From the NCBI RefSeq assembly GCF_900323885.1, contig NZ_OOHJ01000018.1, forward strand, positions 310,001 through 374,000: 64,000 bases of DNA, in the 5' to 3' direction. The translations under genes and the position numbers were made by a program. This DNA is from [Actinomadura] parvosata subsp. kistnae. GTDB taxonomy: Bacteria; Actinomycetota; Actinomycetes; Streptosporangiales; Streptosporangiaceae. Within the stretch, counting starts at the first letter, position 1. Every line of letters starts with the position of its first letter. Shown here one piece after another: positions 1-9,241 of this stretch. The notes beneath the pieces were generated by a model. The model was not told the origin of the DNA and made no database searches. It saw only the letters and a list, made by a program, of their open reading frames with translations.

Positions 1-1152
1 GTACACCTCCGCGATCCGCCGATACCCTACGCCGCGCACCCGGCAGCCCAGGCTCTCCAGCCGGGCCCGGCGCAGCGGCGTCTCCGCCGCCTCCGCCGTG
101 CCGAGCACACTGCTGCGCAAGGTCGCGCCCGGCCCGGTCACCGCGCGGTGGCGGGCGTGCAGCTCGGCGACGTGGCTCGCGACCAGCTCGGGACGGTAGT
201 GCGCGCCGCGGTCACGGTAAGCGGCCAGCTGCTCGGCCAGATCCTCGACGGCCAGCAACGGCCAGCGCAGCCCGGCGGCGTCCAGGTGCCGCCGCACGTC
301 CGCGACCGTCGCCTCCAGGCCCTCCCCGAGATGCGCCGCCCCCTCACGCAGCACCGTCCCCGCCAGCCCCAGCGCCCGCCCCAGCCCAGGCCCGTCCCCG
401 GCGCCCGCCTCCCCGCCCACGTCCACCCGCACGTCGGGCACGCCGGGATGCCGCTCGTCCGCCACCCGGAACGCCCACACGGCCAGCGCGATCACATCGT
501 CCCTGACCCCGGCGACGCTGTCGGTGTGCACGAACCCGAGATCGCCCGGCACCAGGAACCGCACGGTCGCCGACGGCAACTCGACCTGCGGCACCGGATC
601 GACGGCGCTCGCCCGCCGAACCCGCGCAGCAAACCCGGCCCGCACGGCCCGCCGGGCGGCCGCCATGAGCCGGGCCCCGATCCGGGCGGTGAGCTGGTCA
701 TCCCCGATCTCCCCCGGCGACCACACCCCCACCTCGGCCCCGTGCTGGGACGCAGCCTCCTCAGGCGCGGGCTGGGGTGCGGCTTCTCCCGGCGCGGGCT
801 GCGGCGGGGCCTCCCCCGGCACGGGCTGGGGCGCGGCCTTCCCCGGCGCGGCGTCCCCTGGCGCAAGCGCGGGTTCGGGTGCGGGTGCGGGCTCGGCATG
901 CAGGCGTTGGTAGGCGAGGATCACCGCGATGACGTGCCGGCAGGCGGTGGTGGCGCCGCAGGTGCAGCGGGCCGCGTCCAGGCCGCCCGTCGGGACGCTG
1001 GTGGCGGGACCGCCGGGGAAGTCGCCGTGCACGGTGCCATCCTCGTCGGTACGCAACTCCGGCACGGCCTCCTTGCCGGCCCGTTTGACCAGCCCGCGGT
1101 TGGTGAGCGCGGCGAGGGAGTCGGGGGTGAGCCCGAGCAGGTCCGTCCTCAT
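1..1152 (-). CDS. SWIM zinc-finger protein, C-terminus beyond window
   Basis: The gene reads from an ATG at 1152 and stays open to base 1, so its C-terminus is missing. A SWIM motif (CxC, five residues, CxH) is formed by C63, C65, C71 and H73. SWIM domains bind zinc and commonly contact DNA or protein partners. After it comes a Pro/Ala-rich linker with three to four copies of a nine-residue unit close to GEAAPQPAP, then a longer conserved-looking region. The start overlaps the VWA stop by four bases, so it is the last gene of the cassette. The order matches, from memory, the E. coli yehI-L-M-P-Q genes, where YehQ is the SWIM member. The molecular role is unknown. Confidence 0.85.
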   Translation of the reverse strand, partial: MRTDLLGLTPDSLAALTNRGLVKRAGKEAVPELRTDEDGTVHGDFPGGPATSVPTGGLDAARCTCGATTACRHVIAVILAYQRLHAEPAPAPEPALAPGDAAPGKAAPQPVPGEAPPQPAPGEAAPQPAPEEAASQHGAEVGVWSPGEIGDDQLTARIGARLMAAARRAVRAGFAARVRRASAVDPVPQVELPSATVRFLVPGDLGFVHTDSVAGVRDDVIALAVWAFRVADERHPGVPDVRVDVGGEAGAGDGPGLGRALGLAGTVLREGAAHLGEGLEATVADVRRHLDAAGLRWPLLAVEDLAEQLAAYRDRGAHYRPELVASHVAELHARHRAVTGPGATLRSSVLGTAEAAETPLRRARLESLGCRVRGVGYRRIAEVY

Positions 1153-2270
1153 CGGCCCACGTGCTCCGCCACGAAGGACGCCAGCTCGCCGGGCGTCATC
1201 GCGCCCACGTGCGCCCCGGCGTCGGCCAGCCGCTGCGCCAGCCCGCGGTCGTAGTCGGGGTTGGCCTGCTCGTCGAGGGCGGCCAGTCCCAGCACCTTGC
1301 TTCCCTGCTCCACGAGGCCGCGCACGATGCGCACCAGCCGGCCCGGGTCGCCGCCCTCGTAGAAGTCGGAGATCAGCACGACGATCGACCGGCGCGGCTG
1401 CTCCACCAGCCCGGCGCCGTACGCCGCCGCGCGGGCGATGTCGGTGCCGCCGCCGAGCTGCACCTTCATCAGCAGCTCCACGGGATCGTCCACGTCGGAC
1501 GTCAGGTCCACCACCTCCGTGTCGAACGCCACCAGGTGGGTGCGCACCCCCGGCAACCCCCACAGGCAGGCCGCGGTGACCGCCGAGTGGATCACCGAGT
1601 CGACCATCGACCCGGACTGGTCGACGAGCAGGATCACCTGCCACTGCTCCAGGTGGCGGCGGGTGCGGGAGAAGAAGTACGGGGTCTCGATGACGACCTT
1701 GCCGGTGTCGGGCTGGTAGCGGCCGAGGTTCGCGCGCAGGGTGCGGACCATGTCGAAGTTGCGGGCCAGCCGGAACCTGCCGGCTCGCCGCGCCTTGGTG
1801 CCGGTGAACGCGCTGCGCACGTCGGTGGCGAGCTTGTCCATGAGCTGGCGGACGACCTGCTCGACGATCCGCCTGGCCAGCCGCAGCACCTGCGGGTTCA
1901 TCAGGTGCTTGGTGCGCAGGACCGCCTTGAGCAGGGCGGGGTTGGGCTCGACGCGGGCCAGCACGGCCGGGTCGGTCACCACGTCGTGGATCTCGTAACG
2001 CTCGACGGCGTCGCGTTGCAGGCGCTCCACGGTCTCCTTGGGGAAGAGCCGGGTGATGTCGTCCAGCCAGTCGAAGGTGGTCAGCGTGGACGGGCCGGTG
2101 CCGCCCTGCCGCCGTACGCCACGCCGGCGCAGGTCCTCGTCGCGGCCGTAGAGCCAGTCGAGAGCCGCGTCACGGGCGGCGGCCGGCCCGCCGAGCGGCG
2201 CGCCGCCGAGGCACACGCTGCCGGGCTCGCCGAGCAGGAGCCGCCACCGTTCGAGGGTGGGGTCGGTCAT
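1149..2270 (-). CDS. VWA domain protein, MoxR partner (YehP-like)
   Basis: 373 residues. A von Willebrand factor A domain occupies about residues 210-373. Its metal-ion-dependent adhesion site is visible as DQSGS at 217-221, with a downstream GGGTD threonine and an ISDFYEGGD aspartate, so metal binding looks intact. The N-terminal 200 residues are basic and helical. VWA proteins of this type usually work with MoxR AAA+ ATPases as chaperone-like or metal-insertion machines. The start at ATG 2270 overlaps the upstream stop by four bases and the protein itself ends in a four-base overlap with the SWIM gene, implying translational coupling on both sides. Confidence 0.9.
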   Translation of the reverse strand: MTDPTLERWRLLLGEPGSVCLGGAPLGGPAAARDAALDWLYGRDEDLRRRGVRRQGGTGPSTLTTFDWLDDITRLFPKETVERLQRDAVERYEIHDVVTDPAVLARVEPNPALLKAVLRTKHLMNPQVLRLARRIVEQVVRQLMDKLATDVRSAFTGTKARRAGRFRLARNFDMVRTLRANLGRYQPDTGKVVIETPYFFSRTRRHLEQWQVILLVDQSGSMVDSVIHSAVTAACLWGLPGVRTHLVAFDTEVVDLTSDVDDPVELLMKVQLGGGTDIARAAAYGAGLVEQPRRSIVVLISDFYEGGDPGRLVRIVRGLVEQGSKVLGLAALDEQANPDYDRGLAQRLADAGAHVGAMTPGELASFVAEHVGR

Positions 2271-4717
2271 GACGTGATCAGTCCCTCCCTGCGCAGGGCC
2301 GTCTCGACCCGCTCGTCCAGTGCCATGCCGGCGGCCACCAGCTCTGGTGCCGCCTCCAACCGCATCAACTCCCACGCGGACGCCCCTCCGGCGCGCCGCG
2401 CGACCAGGCGGGTGGCGATGAGGTGCCGCTCGCGGGGCGGGAAGAAGCCGAACGCCTGGCGCAGCGCGGGCAACGCCACCAGGAAGTCGTCGTCGCTCAT
2501 CCCGCCGACCAGCTCGTCGAGCAGCTCCAGCATGCCGTCGGCGTGCAGCACCTCCTCACGCGCCAGCGCGAACAACCCGGCCAGCCAGTCCCCGGCCGTC
2601 GCCGGCACGAACGCACCCCGCACGGCTCTGACTGGATCACCGGCCACCCCACCACGCGCCGCCCCGGCGGGATCGCCAGCACCCGCAGCGTGCACCGCCT
2701 TGGCGGCATCGCCAGAGTCCGTACTGTGCGCCGTCTTGGCGGGATCGGCGGCGGTCGTGTCGCGTAGTGACCAGCTCAGGCCCAGTGACGCGCCCCGCAG
2801 GTCGGGGGGTGCCTCCTGGCAGGTCGCGAGGCGGTCGGCGACGCCCAGGGCGAGCTGCGGGTCGAGGCCGAGGGCCGGGCCCGCGTGCCGGATGGCGTCG
2901 CGGACGGCGGCCATCGCGTGGATGCGCGGCAGGTCGGCCGGGGCGGGGCCGCCGCGGATGCCTTCCGCGACCCACAGCGCCCGGCGGGTCGCGGCCTCGA
3001 CGACCGTGCCGAGGGTGGTGCTGCCGCTGGTGTGGAACAGGCCGTCGTGGCGCCACATCGCCAGCGCCACGGTGAGGGTGCGGCCCAGCGCCCCGAGGTC
3101 GGCCGCCGCGCCGACGGCCCGGGCGACGTCGTCCAGCACGCGGCCGGCCAGCTCGCCGATGCCGCACAGCGCCGCGTCGAACAGCACGTCGGCGAGCTGG
3201 TCCAGGTCCGCGCCGGTGATCCGCTCGGCGAGCGCGGCGGCGGCGGCCTCCTGCGGGTCCACGCCGTAGCCGCCGGCCTCGATCAGGGCGGGCAGCCGGT
3301 CCTCCGATTCGGTCAGCACCCACCGCTCGGTCAGCTCGGCGTCGCCCGCCGGGCGCGGCCCCGAGATGCGCTCCACGCCGGGGATGCCCAGCACGCGCAG
3401 CCGGTGCAGCAGCCGGCTGCGCTCGCGGCCGGCGTCCTCGCCGAGGTCGAGCCGTTCCTCGCCGGGGCCGCCCAGCACGGCGAGCACCGCGTGGACGAGC
3501 GGCGGCAGCGGGGTCGCGGGGTGGAGGCGGCCGGTCCGGTCGCCGCTGAGCGCGGCGATCATCTCGACGATCACCGGATGGCTGCCCTCCGGCAGCGGCC
3601 CGCGTGCCGCCCAGGGCAGCGGTGTCTCCAGCGCCTCGCTGACCAGCGCGGCGGCCAGGCCGTCGAGCACGTCGACGCGGGCCGGACGCGGGTGGCCGCG
3701 CATCAGCGCGATCCCGTCGGCGGTGGCGCGGGCGGCGATCAGGTCGGCGGTGGACACGGGCTGTCGGCGGGCACGCAGCCGGGCCGTGACCGCCTCGGTG
3801 AGCCCGCGCGCGGCCTCGTCCGGCCCCGACTCCCAGAGGCGCTGGTAGTAGCCCGGCGACGGCATGCCCGACTGGTAACCGTCGAAGGCGTCCAGCCGCC
3901 GGAACGAGTACGGCACCAGGTAACTCCCGACGACGGCGTCCTCCGGCGGCCGGGGCACCTCCGGCCACTCGGCGTCACCATGCCCAGCCGACTCCGCCCG
4001 GCTCGCGCCACCCTCCCCAGCCGATCCCGGCCGGCTCGCGTCGCCATCCCCAGCCGATCCCGGCCGGCTCGCGGCGCCCTGCCCGGCGAGCCGGATCAAC
4101 GCAGGTCGGTGGAAGCCGCCGGTGACCACGACCACCGGTCGTTCGCCGGCGTCGGCCGCCGCGGCCCTGATCCACCGCGCCATGTACGCCTCGCGCGCAG
4201 CGTCGTCCGCCCCCGGCTCCGTGTCGCCGCGCACCAGGTCGAAGTACGTGGCCAGCCGCTCGGCCAGCCCGTCGGCCGGCTCGATCTCGAACAGGTGGTC
4301 CCACAGCGCGTCCACGTTGTCCACGGAGAAGGCGTGGCACAGCCGCCGGGTGACCTCGTCGTAGCGGGCCTCGGCGTCGGCGTACCGGTTGCGGACGCCG
4401 GCCAGGGCCGGGTGCCAGGCGGGCAGGTCGATGAAGCGCAGCTCGGCGCCGGCGGCGCGGCCGGCGGTGAGCGCCGTCCATTCGGGCGAGTAGTCGCACA
4501 GCGGCGTCCACGAGCCGTGCCGCCGCTCGGGGTCGCGGTAGCCGGTGTGGACGGCGATCGGCAGCTGGTGGCCGAGCAGGAGCTCGTCCATGCGGGCGTT
4601 CATGTCGGCCGGGCCTTCGACCAGCACGTACGCGGGCCGCAGGGAGGTGATGGTGTCGGCGACGAGCCGGGCGCAGGCGGGGCTGTGGTGGCGGACGCCG
4701 ATGAAGGTGACGGCCAT
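2267..4717 (-). CDS. DUF5682 family protein (YehM-like)
   Basis: 816 residues. The start (ATG 4717, MAVTFIGVRHHSPAC) begins the conserved N-terminal block VRHHSPAC followed by LVEGPAD, typical of the family found beside MoxR/VWA genes. No catalytic motif of a known enzyme was recognised. A low-complexity stretch rich in Ser, Gly and Ala near residues 235-260 and another near 655-690 are made of imperfect repeats. The gene lies two bases after the MoxR stop and overlaps the VWA start by four bases. From its position it is probably a structural or adaptor component of the cassette; its biochemical activity is unknown. Confidence 0.85.
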   Translation of the reverse strand: MAVTFIGVRHHSPACARLVADTITSLRPAYVLVEGPADMNARMDELLLGHQLPIAVHTGYRDPERRHGSWTPLCDYSPEWTALTAGRAAGAELRFIDLPAWHPALAGVRNRYADAEARYDEVTRRLCHAFSVDNVDALWDHLFEIEPADGLAERLATYFDLVRGDTEPGADDAAREAYMARWIRAAAADAGERPVVVVTGGFHRPALIRLAGQGAASRPGSAGDGDASRPGSAGEGGASRAESAGHGDAEWPEVPRPPEDAVVGSYLVPYSFRRLDAFDGYQSGMPSPGYYQRLWESGPDEAARGLTEAVTARLRARRQPVSTADLIAARATADGIALMRGHPRPARVDVLDGLAAALVSEALETPLPWAARGPLPEGSHPVIVEMIAALSGDRTGRLHPATPLPPLVHAVLAVLGGPGEERLDLGEDAGRERSRLLHRLRVLGIPGVERISGPRPAGDAELTERWVLTESEDRLPALIEAGGYGVDPQEAAAAALAERITGADLDQLADVLFDAALCGIGELAGRVLDDVARAVGAAADLGALGRTLTVALAMWRHDGLFHTSGSTTLGTVVEAATRRALWVAEGIRGGPAPADLPRIHAMAAVRDAIRHAGPALGLDPQLALGVADRLATCQEAPPDLRGASLGLSWSLRDTTAADPAKTAHSTDSGDAAKAVHAAGAGDPAGAARGGVAGDPVRAVRGAFVPATAGDWLAGLFALAREEVLHADGMLELLDELVGGMSDDDFLVALPALRQAFGFFPPRERHLIATRLVARRAGGASAWELMRLEAAPELVAAGMALDERVETALRREGLITS

Positions 4718-4719
4718 GG

Positions 4720-5799
4720 TCAGCCCGGCAGGAGGTGGCGGGCTTCGTACAGGGCCTGCCACTGGTCGCCGTGCCGCCGCCGCTGCTCCAGGTAGCGGCG
4801 TAGTTTCGCCAGGTCTTCCGGGTTGTCCTTGGCGGCGGTGCCGGCCAGGCAGGAGACCAGGTCGGCGGCCGTACCGGGCTCGCCGCGCAGGAACCAGCCG
4901 CGCAGCCCGACGGCGTGCGCGACGGAGACGGCCTCGGCGGTGCTCATCACCCCGGACAGCCGGTCGGTGGCGTCGCCGCGCGCGGTCTGTCCTTCGCGCA
5001 GCTCGCGGAAGGCGGTGACGAGGACCTCCAGGACGTCGCGCCGGGGCGGCGCCTCGACGCCCGAGCGTTTCAGCAGCGCGGCGGCCTCCGCCTCGACCAG
5101 CAGCAGCTCGGTCTCGAAGTCGGCGATCGGGAAGACGGTCTCGAAGTTGAAGCGGCGTTTGAGTGCGGCGCTCATCTCGTTGACGCCGCGGTCGCGGGTG
5201 TTGGCGGTGGCGATGACGGTGAAGCCCTCCTTGGCGAACACCATGGATTCGGGCCCGCTCAGCTCGGGCACGGCGAGCACGCGGTCCGACAGCGGCGACA
5301 GCAGGCAGTCCTGGACTTCGAGCGGGCACCGGGTGATCTCCTCGAAGCGCACCACCTTGCCTTCGGCCATGCCGCGCAGCAGCGGCGCGGCCACCAGCGA
5401 CCGGGTGGAGGGGCCTTCGGCGACCAGCAGCGCGTAGTTCCACGAGTACTTGATCTGGTCTTCGGTGGTGGCCGCGCCGCCCTGGATGGTGAGCGTCGAG
5501 GTGCCGCTGACCGCGGCGGCGAGCAGCTCCGACAGCAGCGACTTCGCCGTGCCGGGCTCGCCGACGAGCATCAGCCCGCGGTTGGTGGCCAGCGACACCA
5601 GCGACCGGTCGATCAGCGAGGGGTCGCCCACGAACTTGCGGCTGATGCCCAGCTTCTCGTCCCCGAGCACGAAGCGGCGGGCGGCGCGCAGGCTCAGCGC
5701 CCAGCCGGGCGGGCGGGCGTCGGTGTCGCTCTCACGCAGCCGGGCCAGCTCGGCGGCGTAGCGGATCTCGGCAGGGGGGCGCTGCACGTGCTCGTTCAT
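4720..5799 (-). CDS. MoxR-family AAA+ ATPase (YehL-like)
   Basis: 359 residues. The Walker A motif is GEPGTAKS at 80-87. The Walker B equivalent reads VVRFEEI, with Glu where most AAA+ proteins have Asp before the catalytic Glu. Sensor 1 lies in VIATANTRDRG and an arginine-finger region in ALKRRFNFE. MoxR ATPases couple ATP hydrolysis to remodelling of a client, normally through a VWA protein such as the one encoded two genes away. The start at 5799 overlaps the DUF4132 stop by four bases. The client protein or substrate of this system is not evident. Confidence 0.93.
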   Translation of the reverse strand: MNEHVQRPPAEIRYAAELARLRESDTDARPPGWALSLRAARRFVLGDEKLGISRKFVGDPSLIDRSLVSLATNRGLMLVGEPGTAKSLLSELLAAAVSGTSTLTIQGGAATTEDQIKYSWNYALLVAEGPSTRSLVAAPLLRGMAEGKVVRFEEITRCPLEVQDCLLSPLSDRVLAVPELSGPESMVFAKEGFTVIATANTRDRGVNEMSAALKRRFNFETVFPIADFETELLLVEAEAAALLKRSGVEAPPRRDVLEVLVTAFRELREGQTARGDATDRLSGVMSTAEAVSVAHAVGLRGWFLRGEPGTAADLVSCLAGTAAKDNPEDLAKLRRYLEQRRRHGDQWQALYEARHLLPG

Positions 5800-8700
5800 C
5801 GGGTGATCTCCCGCAGGTCGCGCAGGATCTCGGAGGCGGTGACGGGGTCGAGGCCGTCGACGGAGACGCCGACGAGGCTCTGCTCCTCTTCGTAGCCGGC
5901 GTAGCCGATGGCGAAGCCGGGCTCGAAGCCGATGGTGACGGTCCGGCCGCCGGGCACGTCCCGTTCGATCCAGTACTGGATACCGGCGTCCTGGGGCGCG
6001 CCGCGCCGCCAGCCGCGCCGTTCCAGGCCGATGACGGCGCCGGCCGGGATCTTGGCGGCCTCGATCTCGGCGATCAGCGCGGGGTCGTTCTCGTACGTCT
6101 CCCTGCCGAGCTGCGGGAACGGCTGGAGGATCTCGTAGTCGGCGAACACCTCGGACCAGGCGGCCAGCGATTCCCCCAGCTCCAGGGGGTGGGCGACGCC
6201 GACGAGGGCGTCGGCGGGCAGCGTCAGCGGGTCGTCCTCGACGTCGGCGAAGCTGCGGTCCTCGGCCACGCGCAGGGTGCCCGTCAGCTCGCCCGACGGG
6301 TCGTAGATGCCCCAGACGAGCCGCCGGACGATGTGCCACAGCAGCGGGTGGCCGACGAGCAGCCGCCCGAACTCGGCGCCGCTCCAGCGGCGGCGGGTCA
6401 CCATCGCCTGCTCCAGGCGGCGGATGTTGTCGGAGGCGACGGCCCGCACGTCCTTCTTCAGCCCGGCGAAGCGCTGGTGGGCGGCGGGCGCGAGCTCGGG
6501 GTCGTCGTTGGCGCCCGGCTTGGGCAGGTTCTTCAGCCGCTTGCCGGCGGCGTCGGTCACGTACGGTTTGAGCTGCTCGTCGAAGCCGACGACGAAGCTC
6601 CTGCGCCCGTAGTCGAGGGTCATGCTGCCGTCGGGAGACAGCCCGAAGTCGGGCACGAGCCGGTCGGCCAGTTCCAGCGGCGTCAGCCCGAGCTCGGCGG
6701 CGACCTCGTCCATCTTCTGCTTGGCCCGGCTCCTGAGCCCGCTGAACTTGACCTTCTCGGCGATGCCGTGCAGGTGCATGAGCGCGACGTCGGAGCCGAT
6801 GCCCGCCAGCAGGTCGAGGGCGGCGACCGCGCGGGCGTGCCCGCCGTCGCGCGGCCACGTCTTGATGAGCGGGGTGAGCCGGCGCACGGTCTCGTCGTCG
6901 CCGAGCAGGCCGAGCGCGTCCATGATCCAGCTCTCCTTGGCCGGGTAGCCGGCCGCCTGCCAGCGCTGGAACAGCGCCCAGGCGAACTCCGCCAGGCTGC
7001 GGCCGTCGCACGCCTCCTTGACGAGGGCGAGGCCCGCGTACGGGAGGCCGGGCTTGGAGATCGCCAGCATCGTCATCACGTTCCTGACGGCCTCGGCCGG
7101 CAGCGCGCCCTTGTCGCCGCGCAGGTGGATCGGCGTCAGGAGGGCGACCTGCGTCCAATCGGGCAGGGCGGGCAGCCTGGCGGGCAGCGCGTCGAGCGGG
7201 TCGGCCGCGAGCAGGTCGGTGACGGCGGCCTCGGCGGCGGGGCCGTAGCCGGCGGCGGCCCGCGTCACGACGTCGTGGTGGCCGGCGCCGGCCAGCGCGG
7301 TCAGCGCCTGCTCGGCCTGCCGCCTCGGCACGCCGGGCTTGCCCAGGGCCACGGGGACCAGCGCCCGGGCGGCCGTCTCGGGGTGGCGGTCGAGCCAGGC
7401 CAGCGCGGTGGCGCGGGCGGACTTCAGCCGGGACAGCCAGTCGGCCATCAGCACGGCGATCTCCGGGGCGGCGAACGGGAGCAGCACGTGCCCGACCGTG
7501 GCCGGGTTGCTCCTGGCGAGGTCGAGGGCCAGGGGCAGCGCCGCCAGCTCGAACCTGGCGATCACCGGCGGCAGCCAGTCGCCGGCGCCCCACTGGTCGA
7601 TGGGCCGCCACTTCTCGATGAGCGGCGCGGCCAGCCGCTCGGGCCCGGAGACGAACAGGGTGATCTCGTTGTACAGGTAGTCCCGCCTGGCCCCGTCGCT
7701 GGAGATGCCGCGCGCGACCGCTTCCCAGGTCTGGTTGTAGGCCCGGTCCCACCGGTCCAGGGCCGCCGGGGAACGCCAGTTGTCCCGCTCGCCCGGCGCC
7801 CATGCCAGCACCGGCGCGTCCGCGCAGGTCAGGCCGGTCACCACGGTCGGCTTGCGGGTCTTGCGCTTCCTGGCCCAGGGCGGGCTGACCAGCACCTCCG
7901 GTAGCGCTTCCGGCGGGGCGGTGGCGACGGGCACGGCGTTCGCGATGCCGGTGATCCGCTCGGCGGCGCCGGCGTTCATGCCGGACACCACCTCCTCCAC
8001 CAGGTCGAGGTGGGTCAGCACGTGGGCGCGCAGCAGCTGGTCGGCGGTCTTGCCGCCGGTGGCGGCCAGCAGCCGCATCGCCCGGCGCGGGAAGCGCGCC
8101 GCCGCGCGCAGGAAGGCCGGCTGGACGTGCTTCTGGTCGAGCCGGTCGAGCAGCGCCCGCATCGCCGCGTCGGACGGCAGCTCGGCGAGCGTGCCCAGCA
8201 GCCGCCGCTCGCCGTCCGCGTCGTACGTCTGGCCGAGCCAGCCGATCAGCAGCGGCACGACCTCGACGCCCATGCCGTCGACCAGCGTGGCGAGCGAGGC
8301 GGAGCTCGCCGCCATGTGGCCGTGCACGTGGTCCACGATGAGCGCCGCCTGCTCCGGGGTGCTGATCGCGGCGACCAGGTAATGGGCGAGGTACACGTTG
8401 ACGGCGCCGGCCTTGGCGCAGTCGGCCGTGACCCAGCCGGTCTCGGACGGCGCCAGGAACGACGCCATCACCCGATGGTGCAGCCCGCCCTCGCGGCCGG
8501 CCGCCAGCGCCGCGACCACCTCGGCGTACTCGGCGTCGGAGGCGGCCGACAGGACGGCGCGGATCCGGGCGGCGAGCTCCATCCGGTTCCAGCCGTACCA
8601 GTAGTGGTGGTACTCGTGGGAGGCCATCCGCCGCACCCGCCAGCTGTCCTGGGCGACTTCGTACGTCAGCGAGGCGAGCTCCGTCACGGCCGTCGCGGCG

Positions 8701-9119
8701 AACGCCAGGCCCCGCTCGACCAGCCACGTCTCGGCGAACAGGGCCGCCAGCTCGTGGTCGCTCCACGACAGCGACGCCACCACCACCGCGGCGCCCAGCG
8801 GCGCGGCCGCGGGCTCGCCGGCCAGGTACGCCGCGCCGGCGGCGGCGAGCTCGGGGTCGCGGCACGCCTCCAGCGCGTCGAGAACCTGCTGCCGCAGCCC
8901 GTCCAGCTTCGCGGCCAGCCGCTCGGGGGCGGCGAGGTCGAGCGGCGGCACCGCGACCTTGGCCCCGCCGCGGCGCGGGTGCAGCGCGCGCAGCCAGGCG
9001 GCCGGCATCGTCAGCCGGTCCTCGGCGTGCTGCTCGTGCTCGCCGGTCGTCTCCGGGGAGCCCGCCGGCTCGTCCTCGGAGCGGGGCATCGTGACCTGCG
9101 CCATCCGGGCATGACTCAT
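5796..9119 (-). CDS. DUF4132 domain protein, large (YehI/MolR-like)
   Basis: 1107 residues. The first 800 or so residues are Ala/Leu-rich helices resembling HEAT or Arm-type repeats. The C-terminal 230 residues match the DUF4132 signature, with RRLVWGIYD, then an acidic block and GVAHPLEL, then ILQPFPQLGR. ATG 9119 was chosen because it is the first start with a plausible GGTAGG upstream; an ORF could extend further but would run over the TetR gene. It is the promoter-proximal gene of the cassette and is followed by overlapping MoxR. It is likely a large scaffold or recognition subunit; function unknown. Confidence 0.85.
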   Translation of the reverse strand: MSHARMAQVTMPRSEDEPAGSPETTGEHEQHAEDRLTMPAAWLRALHPRRGGAKVAVPPLDLAAPERLAAKLDGLRQQVLDALEACRDPELAAAGAAYLAGEPAAAPLGAAVVVASLSWSDHELAALFAETWLVERGLAFAATAVTELASLTYEVAQDSWRVRRMASHEYHHYWYGWNRMELAARIRAVLSAASDAEYAEVVAALAAGREGGLHHRVMASFLAPSETGWVTADCAKAGAVNVYLAHYLVAAISTPEQAALIVDHVHGHMAASSASLATLVDGMGVEVVPLLIGWLGQTYDADGERRLLGTLAELPSDAAMRALLDRLDQKHVQPAFLRAAARFPRRAMRLLAATGGKTADQLLRAHVLTHLDLVEEVVSGMNAGAAERITGIANAVPVATAPPEALPEVLVSPPWARKRKTRKPTVVTGLTCADAPVLAWAPGERDNWRSPAALDRWDRAYNQTWEAVARGISSDGARRDYLYNEITLFVSGPERLAAPLIEKWRPIDQWGAGDWLPPVIARFELAALPLALDLARSNPATVGHVLLPFAAPEIAVLMADWLSRLKSARATALAWLDRHPETAARALVPVALGKPGVPRRQAEQALTALAGAGHHDVVTRAAAGYGPAAEAAVTDLLAADPLDALPARLPALPDWTQVALLTPIHLRGDKGALPAEAVRNVMTMLAISKPGLPYAGLALVKEACDGRSLAEFAWALFQRWQAAGYPAKESWIMDALGLLGDDETVRRLTPLIKTWPRDGGHARAVAALDLLAGIGSDVALMHLHGIAEKVKFSGLRSRAKQKMDEVAAELGLTPLELADRLVPDFGLSPDGSMTLDYGRRSFVVGFDEQLKPYVTDAAGKRLKNLPKPGANDDPELAPAAHQRFAGLKKDVRAVASDNIRRLEQAMVTRRRWSGAEFGRLLVGHPLLWHIVRRLVWGIYDPSGELTGTLRVAEDRSFADVEDDPLTLPADALVGVAHPLELGESLAAWSEVFADYEILQPFPQLGRETYENDPALIAEIEAAKIPAGAVIGLERRGWRRGAPQDAGIQYWIERDVPGGRTVTIGFEPGFAIGYAGYEEEQSLVGVSVDGLDPVTASEILRDLREITR

Positions 9120-9153
9120 GCGGCACCTACCTTGATGGGTGAAAGGGGGGATG

Positions 9154-9180
9154 GACCGGCCGGGCGACGGCCCGCCGGTC
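9154..9180. terminator. hairpin between TetR gene and DUF4132 gene
   Basis: Arms GACCGGC (9154-9160) and GCCGGTC (9174-9180) pair exactly, with a GGG/CCC extension inside. It lies downstream of the TetR stop on the minus strand and inside the upstream region of the cassette. It is probably the TetR terminator; there is no T-run. Confidence 0.4.
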
Positions 9181-9241
9181 TTCACGCGATCTTCAGCGGT
9201 GAGTATGGCGGGCCCGACCGACAAACCGGGGCCGCCGGGAA

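Noticed and set aside
148..1254. Long open frame on the plus strand opposite the SWIM and VWA genes
   Set aside because: Arg/Pro/His-rich shadow frame with no domain; the minus strand has the SWIM motif and coupled starts.
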